Below are positions 1-7,146 of a stretch of 28,773 nucleotides of DNA, one piece after another. The DNA lies in NCBI GenBank assembly GCA_964477485.1, contig CAYZEE010000010.1, forward strand, positions 1 through 28,773. Direction: 5' to 3'. Each line of letters begins with the position of its first letter. Within the stretch, counting starts at the first letter, position 1. The DNA is from CAYZEE01 sp964477485 (GTDB lineage Bacteria > Patescibacteriota > Microgenomatia > Levybacterales > UBA12049). The position numbers were made by a program, and so were the translations under genes. Below the pieces are notes generated by a model that ran no database searches, was not told where the DNA came from, and saw only the letters and a list, made by a program, of their open reading frames with translations.

Positions 1-189
1 TCTTATATCTATTTATATTTTAAGATTATAAACATCGCCTATAAGAATCTTAAAAAAAATATTACAGCAATGATACTTTTAATTTCCGTAATAAGCTTAA
101 CTATTGACAGTTTTTTTATAAATAGTCTTTTTTATGTTTTTTTTATGATGTGGATATGGATTTTAGCAGCGCTTACTGAGAGTACGTGA
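1..189 (+). CDS. C-terminal end of a multi-pass membrane protein, O-antigen ligase/polymerase-like (partial)
   Basis: The frame is open from the first base to a TGA at 187-189, so this is the 3' end of a gene that begins outside the window. The 62 visible residues contain a long hydrophobic stretch (from about residue 24) with the pattern LTIDSFFINSLFY followed by an aromatic-rich helix, then a short polar tail. The asparagine-serine-leucine motif between two helices recalls the last helices of the O-antigen ligase/polymerase (Wzy_C) family, which joins or polymerises surface glycans at the membrane. The family assignment is inference from a short fragment; a partial membrane protein is well supported. 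It converges with the Ig-like gene and the two ends overlap by 17 bases. A TTGACA-like string at 104-109 lies inside this coding frame. Confidence 0.6.
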   Translation, partial: SYIYLYFKIINIAYKNLKKNITAMILLISVISLTIDSFFINSLFYVFFMMWIWILAALTEST

Positions 190-892
190 CTTTTATGTCT
201 TTTTCGGTTTTATTCCCGGCCTCATCCGTGGCAATTACTTTTATCTGATTATCTCCGTTTTGCAGAGGTAGAGTATAAGAAAAATTATTATTCTCATCGA
301 TTATCGCCCAGAATCCATTGACTGTAACTTTTACTCCCTGGTCAGTTTTCCCTGTCACATTTGCCGTATTCTGGTCTTTTGAAAAAGATTGTCCGTCAGT
401 CGGTGATGTCAGATCAAGAAGAGGCGCGCTATTTTTGTAAACGACGTCCAGCGTATTTGAAAAATCGCTTTGCTGATTATCTTTGTGCGCTTTTGTCTTA
501 ATTTTATTTTCGCCTAGGTTAAGAGTTTCATCAAAAGAAAAATTACCATTTTTATCTGTCCCCGTTTTATCTATAAGATTGTCATTAACATAGAGGTCAA
601 TAGTCTGATTAGGGTAAGAAGTTCCCGATACAGAAATTTTAGCACTGTTTGTAGCAGCTGGTACAGGAGCAAGTACAGGCGGGCTTATAAAAACTGTTGA
701 ATTTTGTTTATTCGGAGAGCTTGACCCTTTCGAGTTTGATATATAAAGACTGAAGTCTACCAGAAGAGGAATTCCGAATTTGACCAGAAGAAAAAAAACA
801 ATAATGATTCCCAGTATACTTAAGATTAAATTCTTTCTGGATTGACTCTCCAGTCTTCTTGTAAGTCTTGAATGATCTATATTCCTTGCCAT
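173..892 (-). CDS. Membrane-anchored protein with two bacterial Ig-like domains
   Basis: A 239-residue protein starting at the ATG at 890-892. The frame stays open 17 codons further upstream to 943, but that part lies in the tRNA-Thr gene, so the shorter start is preferred. Residues 1-20 are basic and polar, 21-50 form a hydrophobic membrane anchor, and about 55-85 are a Ser/Pro-rich linker. Two beta-rich repeats follow (about 86-150 and 155-239), each with the NG(N/D)F-S-aromatic and LNLGENKIK / LQNGDNQIKV patterns seen in Ig-like folds of the glucodextranase-B/Big type. The topology suggests a cytoplasmic N-terminus with the Ig domains outside. There is no enzymatic motif, so a structural, adhesion or polymer-binding role is inferred. 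It starts 27 nt after tRNA-Thr on the same strand, has no clear Shine-Dalgarno, and is probably transcribed with the tRNA. Confidence 0.72.
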   Translation of the reverse strand: MARNIDHSRLTRRLESQSRKNLILSILGIIIVFFLLVKFGIPLLVDFSLYISNSKGSSSPNKQNSTVFISPPVLAPVPAATNSAKISVSGTSYPNQTIDLYVNDNLIDKTGTDKNGNFSFDETLNLGENKIKTKAHKDNQQSDFSNTLDVVYKNSAPLLDLTSPTDGQSFSKDQNTANVTGKTDQGVKVTVNGFWAIIDENNNFSYTLPLQNGDNQIKVIATDEAGNKTEKDIKVTYSQ

Positions 893-918
893 ACTTCGAT
901 TAAACGCATCATTATTTG

Positions 919-990
919 AGCCGGAGGTGAGATTTGGACTCACGACTTGCTCTTTACGAAAGAGCTACTCTACCACTGAGTTACTCCGGC
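919..990 (-). tRNA. tRNA-Thr (anticodon CGT)
   Basis: On the minus strand the gene folds as a cloverleaf: acceptor GCCGGAG paired with CTCCGGC, D stem ACTC/GAGT with loop AGTGGTA, anticodon stem GCTCT/AGAGC with loop TTCGTAA, and T stem GTGAG/CTCAC with loop TCCAAAT. Anticodon CGT reads the threonine codon ACG. The discriminator base is T and CCA is not encoded. It has its own promoter and lies directly upstream of the Ig-like protein gene. Confidence 0.95.
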
Positions 991-1009
991 ATTTTTTTAC
1001 TGCACCATT

Positions 1010-1038
1010 ATTTTATGAAATTTTTCCTAATATGGCAA
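1010..1038 (-). promoter_or_regulatory. Promoter for tRNA-Thr
   Basis: On the minus strand there is a -35 TTGCCA at 1033-1038 and a -10 TAAAAT at 1010-1015 with a spacer of exactly 17 nt. The predicted start near 1003 lies about 13 nt before the mature tRNA 5' end at 990. Confidence 0.6.
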
Positions 1039-1058
1039 ATTTTTTACTGTTTTACATA

Positions 1059-1087
1059 TTGACATCCAATAAAACTTATGATATCGT
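1059..1087 (+). promoter_or_regulatory. Promoter for the pyrF-pyrE locus
   Basis: Perfect -35 TTGACA at 1059-1064, a 17-nt spacer ending in an extended TG (1079-1080), and -10 TATCGT at 1082-1087. Transcription would begin near 1094, giving about 22 nt of leader before the ATG at 1116. This argues against the much longer N-terminus that the open frame (back to 927) would allow. It is divergent from the tRNA-Thr promoter. Confidence 0.6.
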
Positions 1088-1115
1088 ACTTTTTGAAACT
1101 TTCTGCCTTAAATTT

Positions 1116-2222
1116 ATGCCAACAAACGAACTGTCTAGGCAAATTGAACCGGGAGAAACTGCACCACAAAACTTTAGAGAAAAACTTGAAAGATTATGGA
1201 GGACAGGGGATTTTGTTTCTGTTGGACTGGATACCGATTGGGGTAAGGTTCCCGGAGAATTCAAAGAATTAGGAAGAGAAGAAGGGACTTTTCAGTTCAA
1301 CAGGACAATTGTAGACGGTACAGCAGATTTGGTCTGCGCATATAAACCGAATATTGCTTTTTATGAAGATTCTCCGGAGGGAGAAATGGCGCTTGAGAAG
1401 ACTGTTGCCTATATACATACTAGTTATCCTTATATTCCAGTAATTGGAGATATAAAAAGAGCAGATATTGGCAATACAAATGAGGGCTATGTGAGAGCGG
1501 CTTTTGATAGATATAAATATGATGCCGTAACTGTACACCCGTTTTTAGGAGAAGAAGCTCTTAGGCCATTTCTAGAAAGAGGAGATAAAGGGGTGATTGT
1601 TCTGGCAAGAACCTCAAATCCAGGAGCGGGAGAGTTTCAGGACATGCCAATTTCCATAGAAAAAGTTGCGGCCAATAGGAGAGAAATGCTTGAGTTGTTC
1701 GAAATTACGGGCAAGACAGAAGTCCCCTTTTATTTGGCTGTAGCTTATAGAGTTTCAAGACACTGGAACAAAAATAACAATGTAGCTCTTGTAGTTGGAG
1801 CGACATATCCTGATGAGCTTGAAAAAATCAGAAAAATCGCTCCAAATATTCCGATTCTTGTTCCGGGAATTGGAGCGCAGGGCGGAGATGCTCAAAAAAC
1901 AGTGGTAGCGGGAATGGATAAAGACAGAAAGGGAATTATCATAAACTCATCAAGGGGAATAATATTTGCTGCAAGAGCAAAAGATGAAACAGTCGGGCAG
2001 GCTGCCAGGCGTGAGGCTCAAAATTTAAGAAACACAATTAATTTTTATCGTAACAATCCTGAAGGCATGACAGAAACACAAAAAGAGCTTGCGGATGCCT
2101 TATTTAATATAGGAGCAATAAAATTTGGTGCATTTAGATTAAAACTTCATGAAAAGAACCCGACTGCGCCTCTTTCGCCAATTTACGTTAATTTAAGAGA
2201 CTTGCGATCCGCGACTCCCTGA
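1116..2222 (+). CDS. pyrF: Orotidine 5'-phosphate decarboxylase, N-terminal part of a pyrF-pyrE fusion
   Basis: Decarboxylates OMP to UMP, the last step of de novo UMP synthesis, in the cytosol. The ATG at 1116 is the first start after the predicted transcription start; the frame is open back to 927, but that stretch overlaps tRNA-Thr and both divergent promoters. Residues 36-44 carry the substrate-binding SVGLDTDWG, then KPNIAFYE (77-84) and the catalytic GDIKRADIGNT (111-121, with D112, K114 and D117). Near 248-256 is the phosphate-loop segment LVPGIGAQG. This is the longer type-2 OMP decarboxylase. From about residue 335 the sequence continues into the start of an OPRT domain (SPIYVNLRDLRS), but this frame stops at the TGA at 2220. 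The rest of OPRT continues in the +1 frame, so the natural product is probably a bifunctional OMPDC-OPRT. There is no obvious Shine-Dalgarno. Confidence 0.88.
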   Translation: MPTNELSRQIEPGETAPQNFREKLERLWRTGDFVSVGLDTDWGKVPGEFKELGREEGTFQFNRTIVDGTADLVCAYKPNIAFYEDSPEGEMALEKTVAYIHTSYPYIPVIGDIKRADIGNTNEGYVRAAFDRYKYDAVTVHPFLGEEALRPFLERGDKGVIVLARTSNPGAGEFQDMPISIEKVAANRREMLELFEITGKTEVPFYLAVAYRVSRHWNKNNNVALVVGATYPDELEKIRKIAPNIPILVPGIGAQGGDAQKTVVAGMDKDRKGIIINSSRGIIFAARAKDETVGQAARREAQNLRNTINFYRNNPEGMTETQKELADALFNIGAIKFGAFRLKLHEKNPTAPLSPIYVNLRDLRSATP

Positions 2223-2691
2223 AGTTAAGCTGCTTGCGTGTAAAGCTTACCAGGACTTAATGAAAGATTTACAGTTTGATCTTTTTGCTGATGTTCCGAC
2301 TGCGATTACTCCTATTGTTTCTATTCTTTCTCACGTAACTGGCATTCCGATGGTAACCCCCAGGACTGATAAGAAAACCTACGACAGCGGAGCACAGATA
2401 GATGGGTCATTTAGTAAAGGTGATACGGCGGTTCTCATCGATGATTTGATTACGGAAGGAGATAGTAAATTTCCTGCCATAGGAGTGTTGGAGGGAAGTG
2501 GTGTTAGTGTAAAAGACATCATATTTTTAGTAGACAGAGAGCAGGGCTGAGTGCAGCTGCTTGAAAAAAGGGGATATAGGTGCTATGCTGCGTTTACTAT
2601 TTCCAGTCTTCTTCGATATTACTTAAGGTCGGACAAAATAGATCAGGAAAAATATGACGAGGTAAAAGATTACTTGGCTATTTACAAATAA
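2218..2691 (+). pseudogene. pyrE: Orotate phosphoribosyltransferase domain, +1-shifted and interrupted by an in-frame TGA
   Basis: This continues the OPRT domain begun in the preceding frame. The OPRT-like sequence resumes at CCT-GAA (2218) as PEVKLLACKAYQDL, so fusion with pyrF needs a +1 shift at CCC-TGA. The PRPP-binding loop VLIDDLITEGDSK (about 2434-2472) is intact, as is FLVDREQG just before an in-frame TGA at 2548-2550. After the TGA the same frame continues with a typical OPRT C-terminus (VQLLEKRGYRCYAAFTISSL and onward) to TAA at 2689. The usual motif is DREQGG, so the TGA sits at a glycine position and is one base from GGA. OPRT makes OMP from orotate and PRPP. The conservation on both sides says the lesions are recent, recoded or errors. 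An ATG at 2260 could start a shorter separate ORF. Confidence 0.7.
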
Positions 2692-2701
2692 GAAGGCGTT
2701 T

Positions 2702-2971
2702 ATGGGCATAGAAGCAAGATCCGAAACAATAATAATTCCAGGAAGACCTGAAGAGGTTGATGTTTCTAGAGTTCACGGGGATATTAAAGGAGGAATTAGA
2801 TTTGAATATACAGGGAACGAAGAATGGTGAGATTCTGACACAATAAGTTTTATCAAAAGAGGCGGAAGAGCTGCAGATAATCTAATGTTGGTCGATCCGC
2901 TTCCGCTTCCACCGCCAGCAAATACACAATCTGCTTCTGAGGAAAGCCTCGCTAGGACCGAGGAGGCGTAG
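2702..2971 (+). pseudogene. Small acidic hypothetical ORF with an in-frame TGA
   Basis: An ATG at 2702, 10 nt after the pyrE stop and preceded by a weak AGAAGG ribosome site, opens an 89-codon frame ending at TAG 2969-2971. A TGA at 2828-2830 interrupts it after residue 42 (FEYTGNEEW). The frame stays open on both sides, and the second half has a Pro-rich stretch (LPLPPP) and an acidic Ser/Glu-rich tail. I do not recognise the family. The TGA could be a mutated TGG or GGA codon, a read-through site, or the true end of a 42-residue peptide. The last 20 bases overlap the 3' end of atpC on the other strand. Confidence 0.4.
2947..2963. terminator. Hairpin between convergent transcripts (possible bidirectional terminator)
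   Basis: CCTCG (2947-2951) and CGAGG (2959-2963) form a 5-bp GC-rich stem with a 7-nt loop, exactly where the plus-strand small ORF and the minus-strand atp operon meet. On the plus strand a T-rich stretch begins about 10 nt later. No tight U-tract follows on either side, so terminator function is only plausible. Confidence 0.3.
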
Positions 2972-3377
2972 ATCTTCTTTTTATTTTACTAGCAACTCTA
3001 AGTTGGGTTATGGCTTTTAGCATTTCTGCTTCATTGACTCTGAATTCTTCCTCGGTAAGTTTCTCTTCCATTAATTTTTCCGCTCTTTTTTGAGCTTCTT
3101 GTACCTTTGCAATTTCAATATCCTCTGCTCTTATGGCATAGTCGGCAAGGATAGTAACTTTGTCTTTATTTACTTCAAGAAAACCTCCTGTTATTGCCAA
3201 AATATCTTGATTACCTCCTTTTTTCACCACAAGCTCACCTGGGACTATTTTAGAAACAAGTCCTATATGACCCGGCAAGATTCCTATTTGACCATTTACA
3301 GTAGGAATTAGAGCTTCATCAATCTCATTTTTATAGACGACTTTTTCAGGAGTTATTATTTCCAAAACCAAACTCAT
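2952..3377 (-). CDS. atpC: F-type ATP synthase epsilon subunit
   Basis: A 141-residue central-stalk subunit, the last gene of the atp operon. The N-terminal beta-sandwich starts MSLVLEIITPEKVVY and includes the typical GQIGILPGHIGLVSKI and GGFLEVNKDKVTILAD. The C-terminal helical hairpin (about 85-130) is rich in Ala, Glu and Lys and ends in LRVASKIKRR. Epsilon contacts gamma and the c-ring and in many bacteria inhibits ATP hydrolysis. The last six residues (STPPRS) go beyond the usual family end and are encoded in the convergent overlap with the neighbouring small ORF. It starts 6 nt after atpD stops, fitting translational coupling. Confidence 0.95.
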   Translation of the reverse strand: MSLVLEIITPEKVVYKNEIDEALIPTVNGQIGILPGHIGLVSKIVPGELVVKKGGNQDILAITGGFLEVNKDKVTILADYAIRAEDIEIAKVQEAQKRAEKLMEEKLTEEEFRVNEAEMLKAITQLRVASKIKRRSTPPRS

Positions 3378-3383
3378 ACTCTA

Positions 3384-4778
3384 TCATTTTACTCTTTTAA
3401 CAACTTCTTCTATAGTCCCCGCCATATAAAATGCGCTTTCCGAAATCTTGTCATGCTTCCCTTCGAGTATTTCCTTAAATCCTTTTACGGTATCTTCTAT
3501 CTTTACATATTTTCCAGGCTGTCCTGTAAATATTTCAGCCACGAACATAGGCTGGCTTAAGAATCTTTGGATCTTTCTGGCCCTTGATACAGTAAGCTTA
3601 TCCTCGTCTGACAGTTCATCCATTCCAAGAATAGCAATAATATCCTGAAGGTCTTTATATCTTTGAAGAACCCTTTTTACTTCCTGGGCCACGTTATAAT
3701 GATCCTGGCCGACAATATTGGGGTCTAAAATTCTGGATGAAGAAGATAGCGGATCGACTGCCGGATAAAGACCTTGTTCTGCAATTGATCTTTCTAGAGT
3801 TAATGTTGAATCAAGATGAGCAAAGATTGTGACGGGTGCCGGATCAGTATAATCATCCGCTGGTACATAAACAGCCTGTACGGAGGTAATAGAGCCGTCT
3901 TTTGTAGACGTAATCCTTTCCTGTAGATTCCCCATTTCACTTGCCAAAGTAGGCTGGTATCCTACAGCTGACGGCATTCTTCCTAAAAGTGCTGATACTT
4001 CAGAGCCTGCTTGGGCAAATCTGAAGACATTATCAATAAAGAGTAAAACATCTTCGCGTTTTTCATCTCTAAAATATTCAGCCATCGTAAGGGCTGTGAG
4101 AGCAACTCTAAGTCTATTTGCAGGAGGTTCATTCATTTGTCCGAAAACCATAACTGTTTTATCCATAACTTTTGCTTCTTTCATTTCTAGCCAGAGATCA
4201 TTTCCTTCTCTTGTTCTTTCACCAACTCCGGCAAAAACAGAATGCCCTTTATGCTCCATTGCGATATTTCTTATAAGTTCTTTAACGACAACTGTTTTTC
4301 CTACTCCAGCCCCACCGAAAACTGCAATTTTCCCTCCTTTCGTAAAGGGAGTTATTAAGTCGATGACTTTCATACCAGTTTCAAGAATTTGAGGTTTGGT
4401 TTCCTGTTCCACAAGCGACGGAGCTTTTTGGTGTATTGCTTTGTATTTTATGTCTTTAGCATTTCTGTCGAAATCTTTTCCATCTATTGTTTGTCCCAGG
4501 ACATTGAAAATTCTTCCCAATGTTTTAGAGCCGACAGGAACTTTTATAGGAGAATGAGTTCTTCTGACATTCATACCGCGAGTTAAACCATCGGTTGATC
4601 CCATTGCCAAAGCTTTTATCTCATTGTCCCCGTTTATAAAAGCAACTTCAAGAATCAGTTCTTTTCCGTTTTTAAGATCAATAACTAAAGCCTCATTTAT
4701 AAATGGATGCACATTTTTGAAATATACATCAACGACTGGGCCCTGCACTTTTATAATTATTCCTTCAGATTTATGCAT
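3384..4778 (-). CDS. atpD: F-type ATP synthase beta subunit (catalytic)
   Basis: A 464-residue catalytic subunit of F1 that makes ATP at the alpha/beta interfaces. The P-loop GGAGVGKTVVV lies at about 154-164, the catalytic glutamate in GVGERTREGNDL follows, and the Walker B stretch is VLLFIDNVFRFAQAGSEVS. The DELSDEED-like region is represented by ILGMDELSDEDKL near 390. Length and domain order are normal. Its ATG overlaps the end of atpG by 8 nt. Nothing suggests loss of function. Confidence 0.97.
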   Translation of the reverse strand: MHKSEGIIIKVQGPVVDVYFKNVHPFINEALVIDLKNGKELILEVAFINGDNEIKALAMGSTDGLTRGMNVRRTHSPIKVPVGSKTLGRIFNVLGQTIDGKDFDRNAKDIKYKAIHQKAPSLVEQETKPQILETGMKVIDLITPFTKGGKIAVFGGAGVGKTVVVKELIRNIAMEHKGHSVFAGVGERTREGNDLWLEMKEAKVMDKTVMVFGQMNEPPANRLRVALTALTMAEYFRDEKREDVLLFIDNVFRFAQAGSEVSALLGRMPSAVGYQPTLASEMGNLQERITSTKDGSITSVQAVYVPADDYTDPAPVTIFAHLDSTLTLERSIAEQGLYPAVDPLSSSSRILDPNIVGQDHYNVAQEVKRVLQRYKDLQDIIAILGMDELSDEDKLTVSRARKIQRFLSQPMFVAEIFTGQPGKYVKIEDTVKGFKEILEGKHDKISESAFYMAGTIEEVVKRVK

Positions 4779-5628
4779 AAGATGCCGTAAAACTTGCTCC
4801 TCCTATATCAAGAATTTCATTTGTGATTCTCTCCTGTCTTTCTTTGTTGAATTCAAGTTCTAGATAATCAATTATGTCTCCTGCGTTATCTGTGGCATTT
4901 TTCATGGCAATCATCCTTGCTGCTTGCTCCGATGCATAGCTCTCAAGAAAAATTTGATACAAAGACATTTCCAGGTAGTGTCTTAAAAGAGAGGGAAGAA
5001 TTTCGGCGGGAGGAGGCTCAAACAAAGTAAAGGAAGAAGATTGGGACACTTCCGGCAGTCTTATTGGTAAGAGAGTTTTGGCTTCAGGTGTTTGTGAGAA
5101 TACACTTGAGAAATTTGTATATAAAATTTTTACATCTGAAACTTTTTCTCCAAGAAAATAATCATCAATTATTTTTGCGACAGGATAAATCATTCCAAAA
5201 TTAGGCAGAGTAGTGCCGAAATTAAAAGAGGCGACTATCTCTTTTTTTAGTTTTAAGACTGTTTTCTCAATCTTTTTACCAATTGTAATATATGAAACAT
5301 CTTTATTTTCCTGGTCAAAGTTAACAAGTAACCTTATAAGATTTGTTAGAAGACCTCCGCAAAGGCCTTTGTCTGGTGAAAATATCAAAAGCAATGTCCC
5401 TTTATGCTCTTGAGCCTCTTTTATATATCTGCTTTTCTCTTCTTCATCAAGTTTTCCTGATAAGCTTTGAGATAAGAACGTAAGTTTTTCCACATAGGGT
5501 TTTGACGCAACTGCGGCATCCTGAGCTCTTTTTAGCTTAGATGTTGAAATCATCTGCATCGCTCTTGTCGTTTTTGAAACATTCCGTGCTGTTTGTATCC
5601 TCTTTTTAAGAGACAATAGACTTGCCAT
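4771..5628 (-). CDS. atpG: F-type ATP synthase gamma subunit
   Basis: A 285-residue rotor shaft subunit. The N-terminal helix has the family signature MASLLSLKKRIQTARNVSKTTRAMQMIST, given here only in part: LKKRIQTARN and TRAMQMISTSKLKRAQ. The central Rossmann-like part contains FSPDKGLCGGLLTNL, and the C-terminal helix includes MIAMKNATDNAGDIIDYL and the conserved ERQERITNEILDI. Gamma turns inside the alpha3beta3 hexamer and sits on the c-ring. It follows atpA by 3 nt and overlaps the atpD start, so the genes are very probably translated in a coupled way. Confidence 0.96.
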   Translation of the reverse strand: MASLLSLKKRIQTARNVSKTTRAMQMISTSKLKRAQDAAVASKPYVEKLTFLSQSLSGKLDEEEKSRYIKEAQEHKGTLLLIFSPDKGLCGGLLTNLIRLLVNFDQENKDVSYITIGKKIEKTVLKLKKEIVASFNFGTTLPNFGMIYPVAKIIDDYFLGEKVSDVKILYTNFSSVFSQTPEAKTLLPIRLPEVSQSSSFTLFEPPPAEILPSLLRHYLEMSLYQIFLESYASEQAARMIAMKNATDNAGDIIDYLELEFNKERQERITNEILDIGGASFTASYA

Positions 5629-5631
5629 AAA

Positions 5632-7146
5632 TTAAAATGTTTTCTTAAATTCCAGAACTCCCTTTTCCATGTCTTTTAAAACGTCATCTTTGGGTTTTTC
5701 TCCAGTCGAAAGTTCGTCTATGATCTTTGGATATTTTTTTTTCATAAAACTTAGGTACTCTGTTTCAAACTTTTTACATTGCTCAACGGGAATGTTGTCT
5801 AAATGTCCGTTTGTTACCGTCCATATGCTTAAGATTTCAAAAGCTTCTGATAGAGGCTCATATTGGGATTGCTTAAGAATTTCTGTTGTTCTTTTTCCTC
5901 TTTCCAGTTGAGATAGGGTTTGCTCGTCGAGCTCGCTGCCGAATTGCGCAAAAGCGGCCAAGGCATTATATTGGGCAAGTTCAAGCCGCATTTTCCCCGC
6001 AATGGATTTAATTGCAGCTGTTTGAGCAGCTGTACCTACTCTTGATACAGAATTACCCACATTTATTGCAGGTCTTATCCCCGCATTGAATAGGTTGGAT
6101 TCCAGATATATCTGCCCGTCAGTAATTGAAATTATATTAGTGGGTATATAGGCTGACATATCATTAGCTTGTGTTTCGACAATTGGCAGGGCAGTTATAG
6201 ATCCTCCGCCATTTTCCTTATTTAGCTTTACAGCACGTTCCAAGAGTCTTGAGTGAAGGTAAAAAATGTCGCCTGGGTAGGCTTCTCGGCCGGCAGGACG
6301 TCTTAAAACCAATGAAATCTGTCTGTATGCCCATGCATGCTTAGTAAGGTCGTCATAGATTACAAGAACATCTTCTCCTTTTTCCATGAAGTATTCTGCT
6401 ATAGCAACCCCCGCATACGGAGCTAGGTATTGAAGAGCAGAGGAATCTGAGGCTGTTGCACTTACCACAGTACTATAGTCCATGGAGCCTGTTTCCCTAA
6501 GTCTATCTACCAGCTGAGCTACTGTGCTTTGCTTTTGTCCTATAGCAACATATATACATATGACTGGGTTTGCTTTTTTATGTATATTTTTTTGGTTTAT
6601 GATACTATCAATAGCTATAGCAGTTTTACCGATTCCTCTGTCTCCAACAATAAGTTCTCTTTGTCCGCGTCCAATTGGAATCAATGAGTCAATAAGCTTA
6701 ATCCCGGTTTTAAGAGGGGTATTAACAGGTTCACGCATAACTACGCCCGGAGCAATTCGTTCAAGAGGCATTAATTTCCCTTTTTCAATTTTTTGCTTTC
6801 CGTCCAGAGGATTACCCAAAGGAGAAATGATTCTCCCTATAAGCTTCTCTGACGCATTAATGCTTAAAATTTTTTCCGTCCTTTTAACTTTTGATCCTTC
6901 TATGATGTTCTCCCCACTACCAAAAGTAATTATCGAAACATAATCTTCATCTAGATTTATAATCATGCCATTTGTACCGTTTTCAAATTCTACCTCTTCT
7001 CCCATAAAGGCATTGGATAATCCAGATGTAACGATAACCCCATCAGTATTTTTTTCAACAATACCAATATTTTGTGTTCCCGGAGATTGGATAAATGTAC
7101 TTAATGACTTTTCCAGCTGTTCTATAATCTTGTTGTCTTCTGTCAT
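5632..7146 (-). CDS. atpA: F-type ATP synthase alpha subunit (non-catalytic)
   Basis: A 504-residue alpha subunit of F1, close to the usual length. The P-loop reads GDRGIGKTAIAID (about 171-183); most families have GDRQTGKTA, so the usual glutamine is replaced by glycine. Further marks are IYVAIGQKQSTVAQLV, the stretch around DDLTKHAWAYRQISLVLRRP with the conserved PGREAYPGD-type loop (PAGREAYPGD), and the alpha signature PAINVGNSVSRVG. The start ATG overlaps the atpH stop as ATGA, and atpG begins 3 nt after the stop. Confidence 0.97.
   Translation of the reverse strand: MTEDNKIIEQLEKSLSTFIQSPGTQNIGIVEKNTDGVIVTSGLSNAFMGEEVEFENGTNGMIINLDEDYVSIITFGSGENIIEGSKVKRTEKILSINASEKLIGRIISPLGNPLDGKQKIEKGKLMPLERIAPGVVMREPVNTPLKTGIKLIDSLIPIGRGQRELIVGDRGIGKTAIAIDSIINQKNIHKKANPVICIYVAIGQKQSTVAQLVDRLRETGSMDYSTVVSATASDSSALQYLAPYAGVAIAEYFMEKGEDVLVIYDDLTKHAWAYRQISLVLRRPAGREAYPGDIFYLHSRLLERAVKLNKENGGGSITALPIVETQANDMSAYIPTNIISITDGQIYLESNLFNAGIRPAINVGNSVSRVGTAAQTAAIKSIAGKMRLELAQYNALAAFAQFGSELDEQTLSQLERGKRTTEILKQSQYEPLSEAFEILSIWTVTNGHLDNIPVEQCKKFETEYLSFMKKKYPKIIDELSTGEKPKDDVLKDMEKGVLEFKKTF

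Noticed and set aside
21..52. TAAGATT/AATCTTA inverted repeat as a terminator
   Set aside because: It lies within coding sequence; the A-run after it would give a U-run only on the strand where it precedes the hairpin.
104..109. TTGACA as a promoter -35 at the left edge
   Set aside because: No -10 lies at 16-18 nt, and the site is inside the open frame of the partial membrane protein.
893..943. Longer N-terminus for the Ig-like protein
   Set aside because: The first 17 codons lie in or against the tRNA-Thr gene and have no family support.
927..1115. 63-residue N-terminal extension of OMP decarboxylase
   Set aside because: It overlaps tRNA-Thr and both divergent promoters, and does not resemble the family.
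2548..2575. Selenocysteine insertion at the pyrE TGA
   Set aside because: The position is glycine in the family, and no proper stem-loop follows the TGA; GCAGCTGC just downstream is a simple palindrome.
2548..2830. Genome-wide reassignment of TGA to glycine (code 25)
   Set aside because: gatC, gatA, gatB, dnaE, atpB, atpH and murT all end at TGA, most in ATGA overlaps with the next gene, and the long ORFs have no internal TGA. The window's tRNA-Gly has anticodon CCC.
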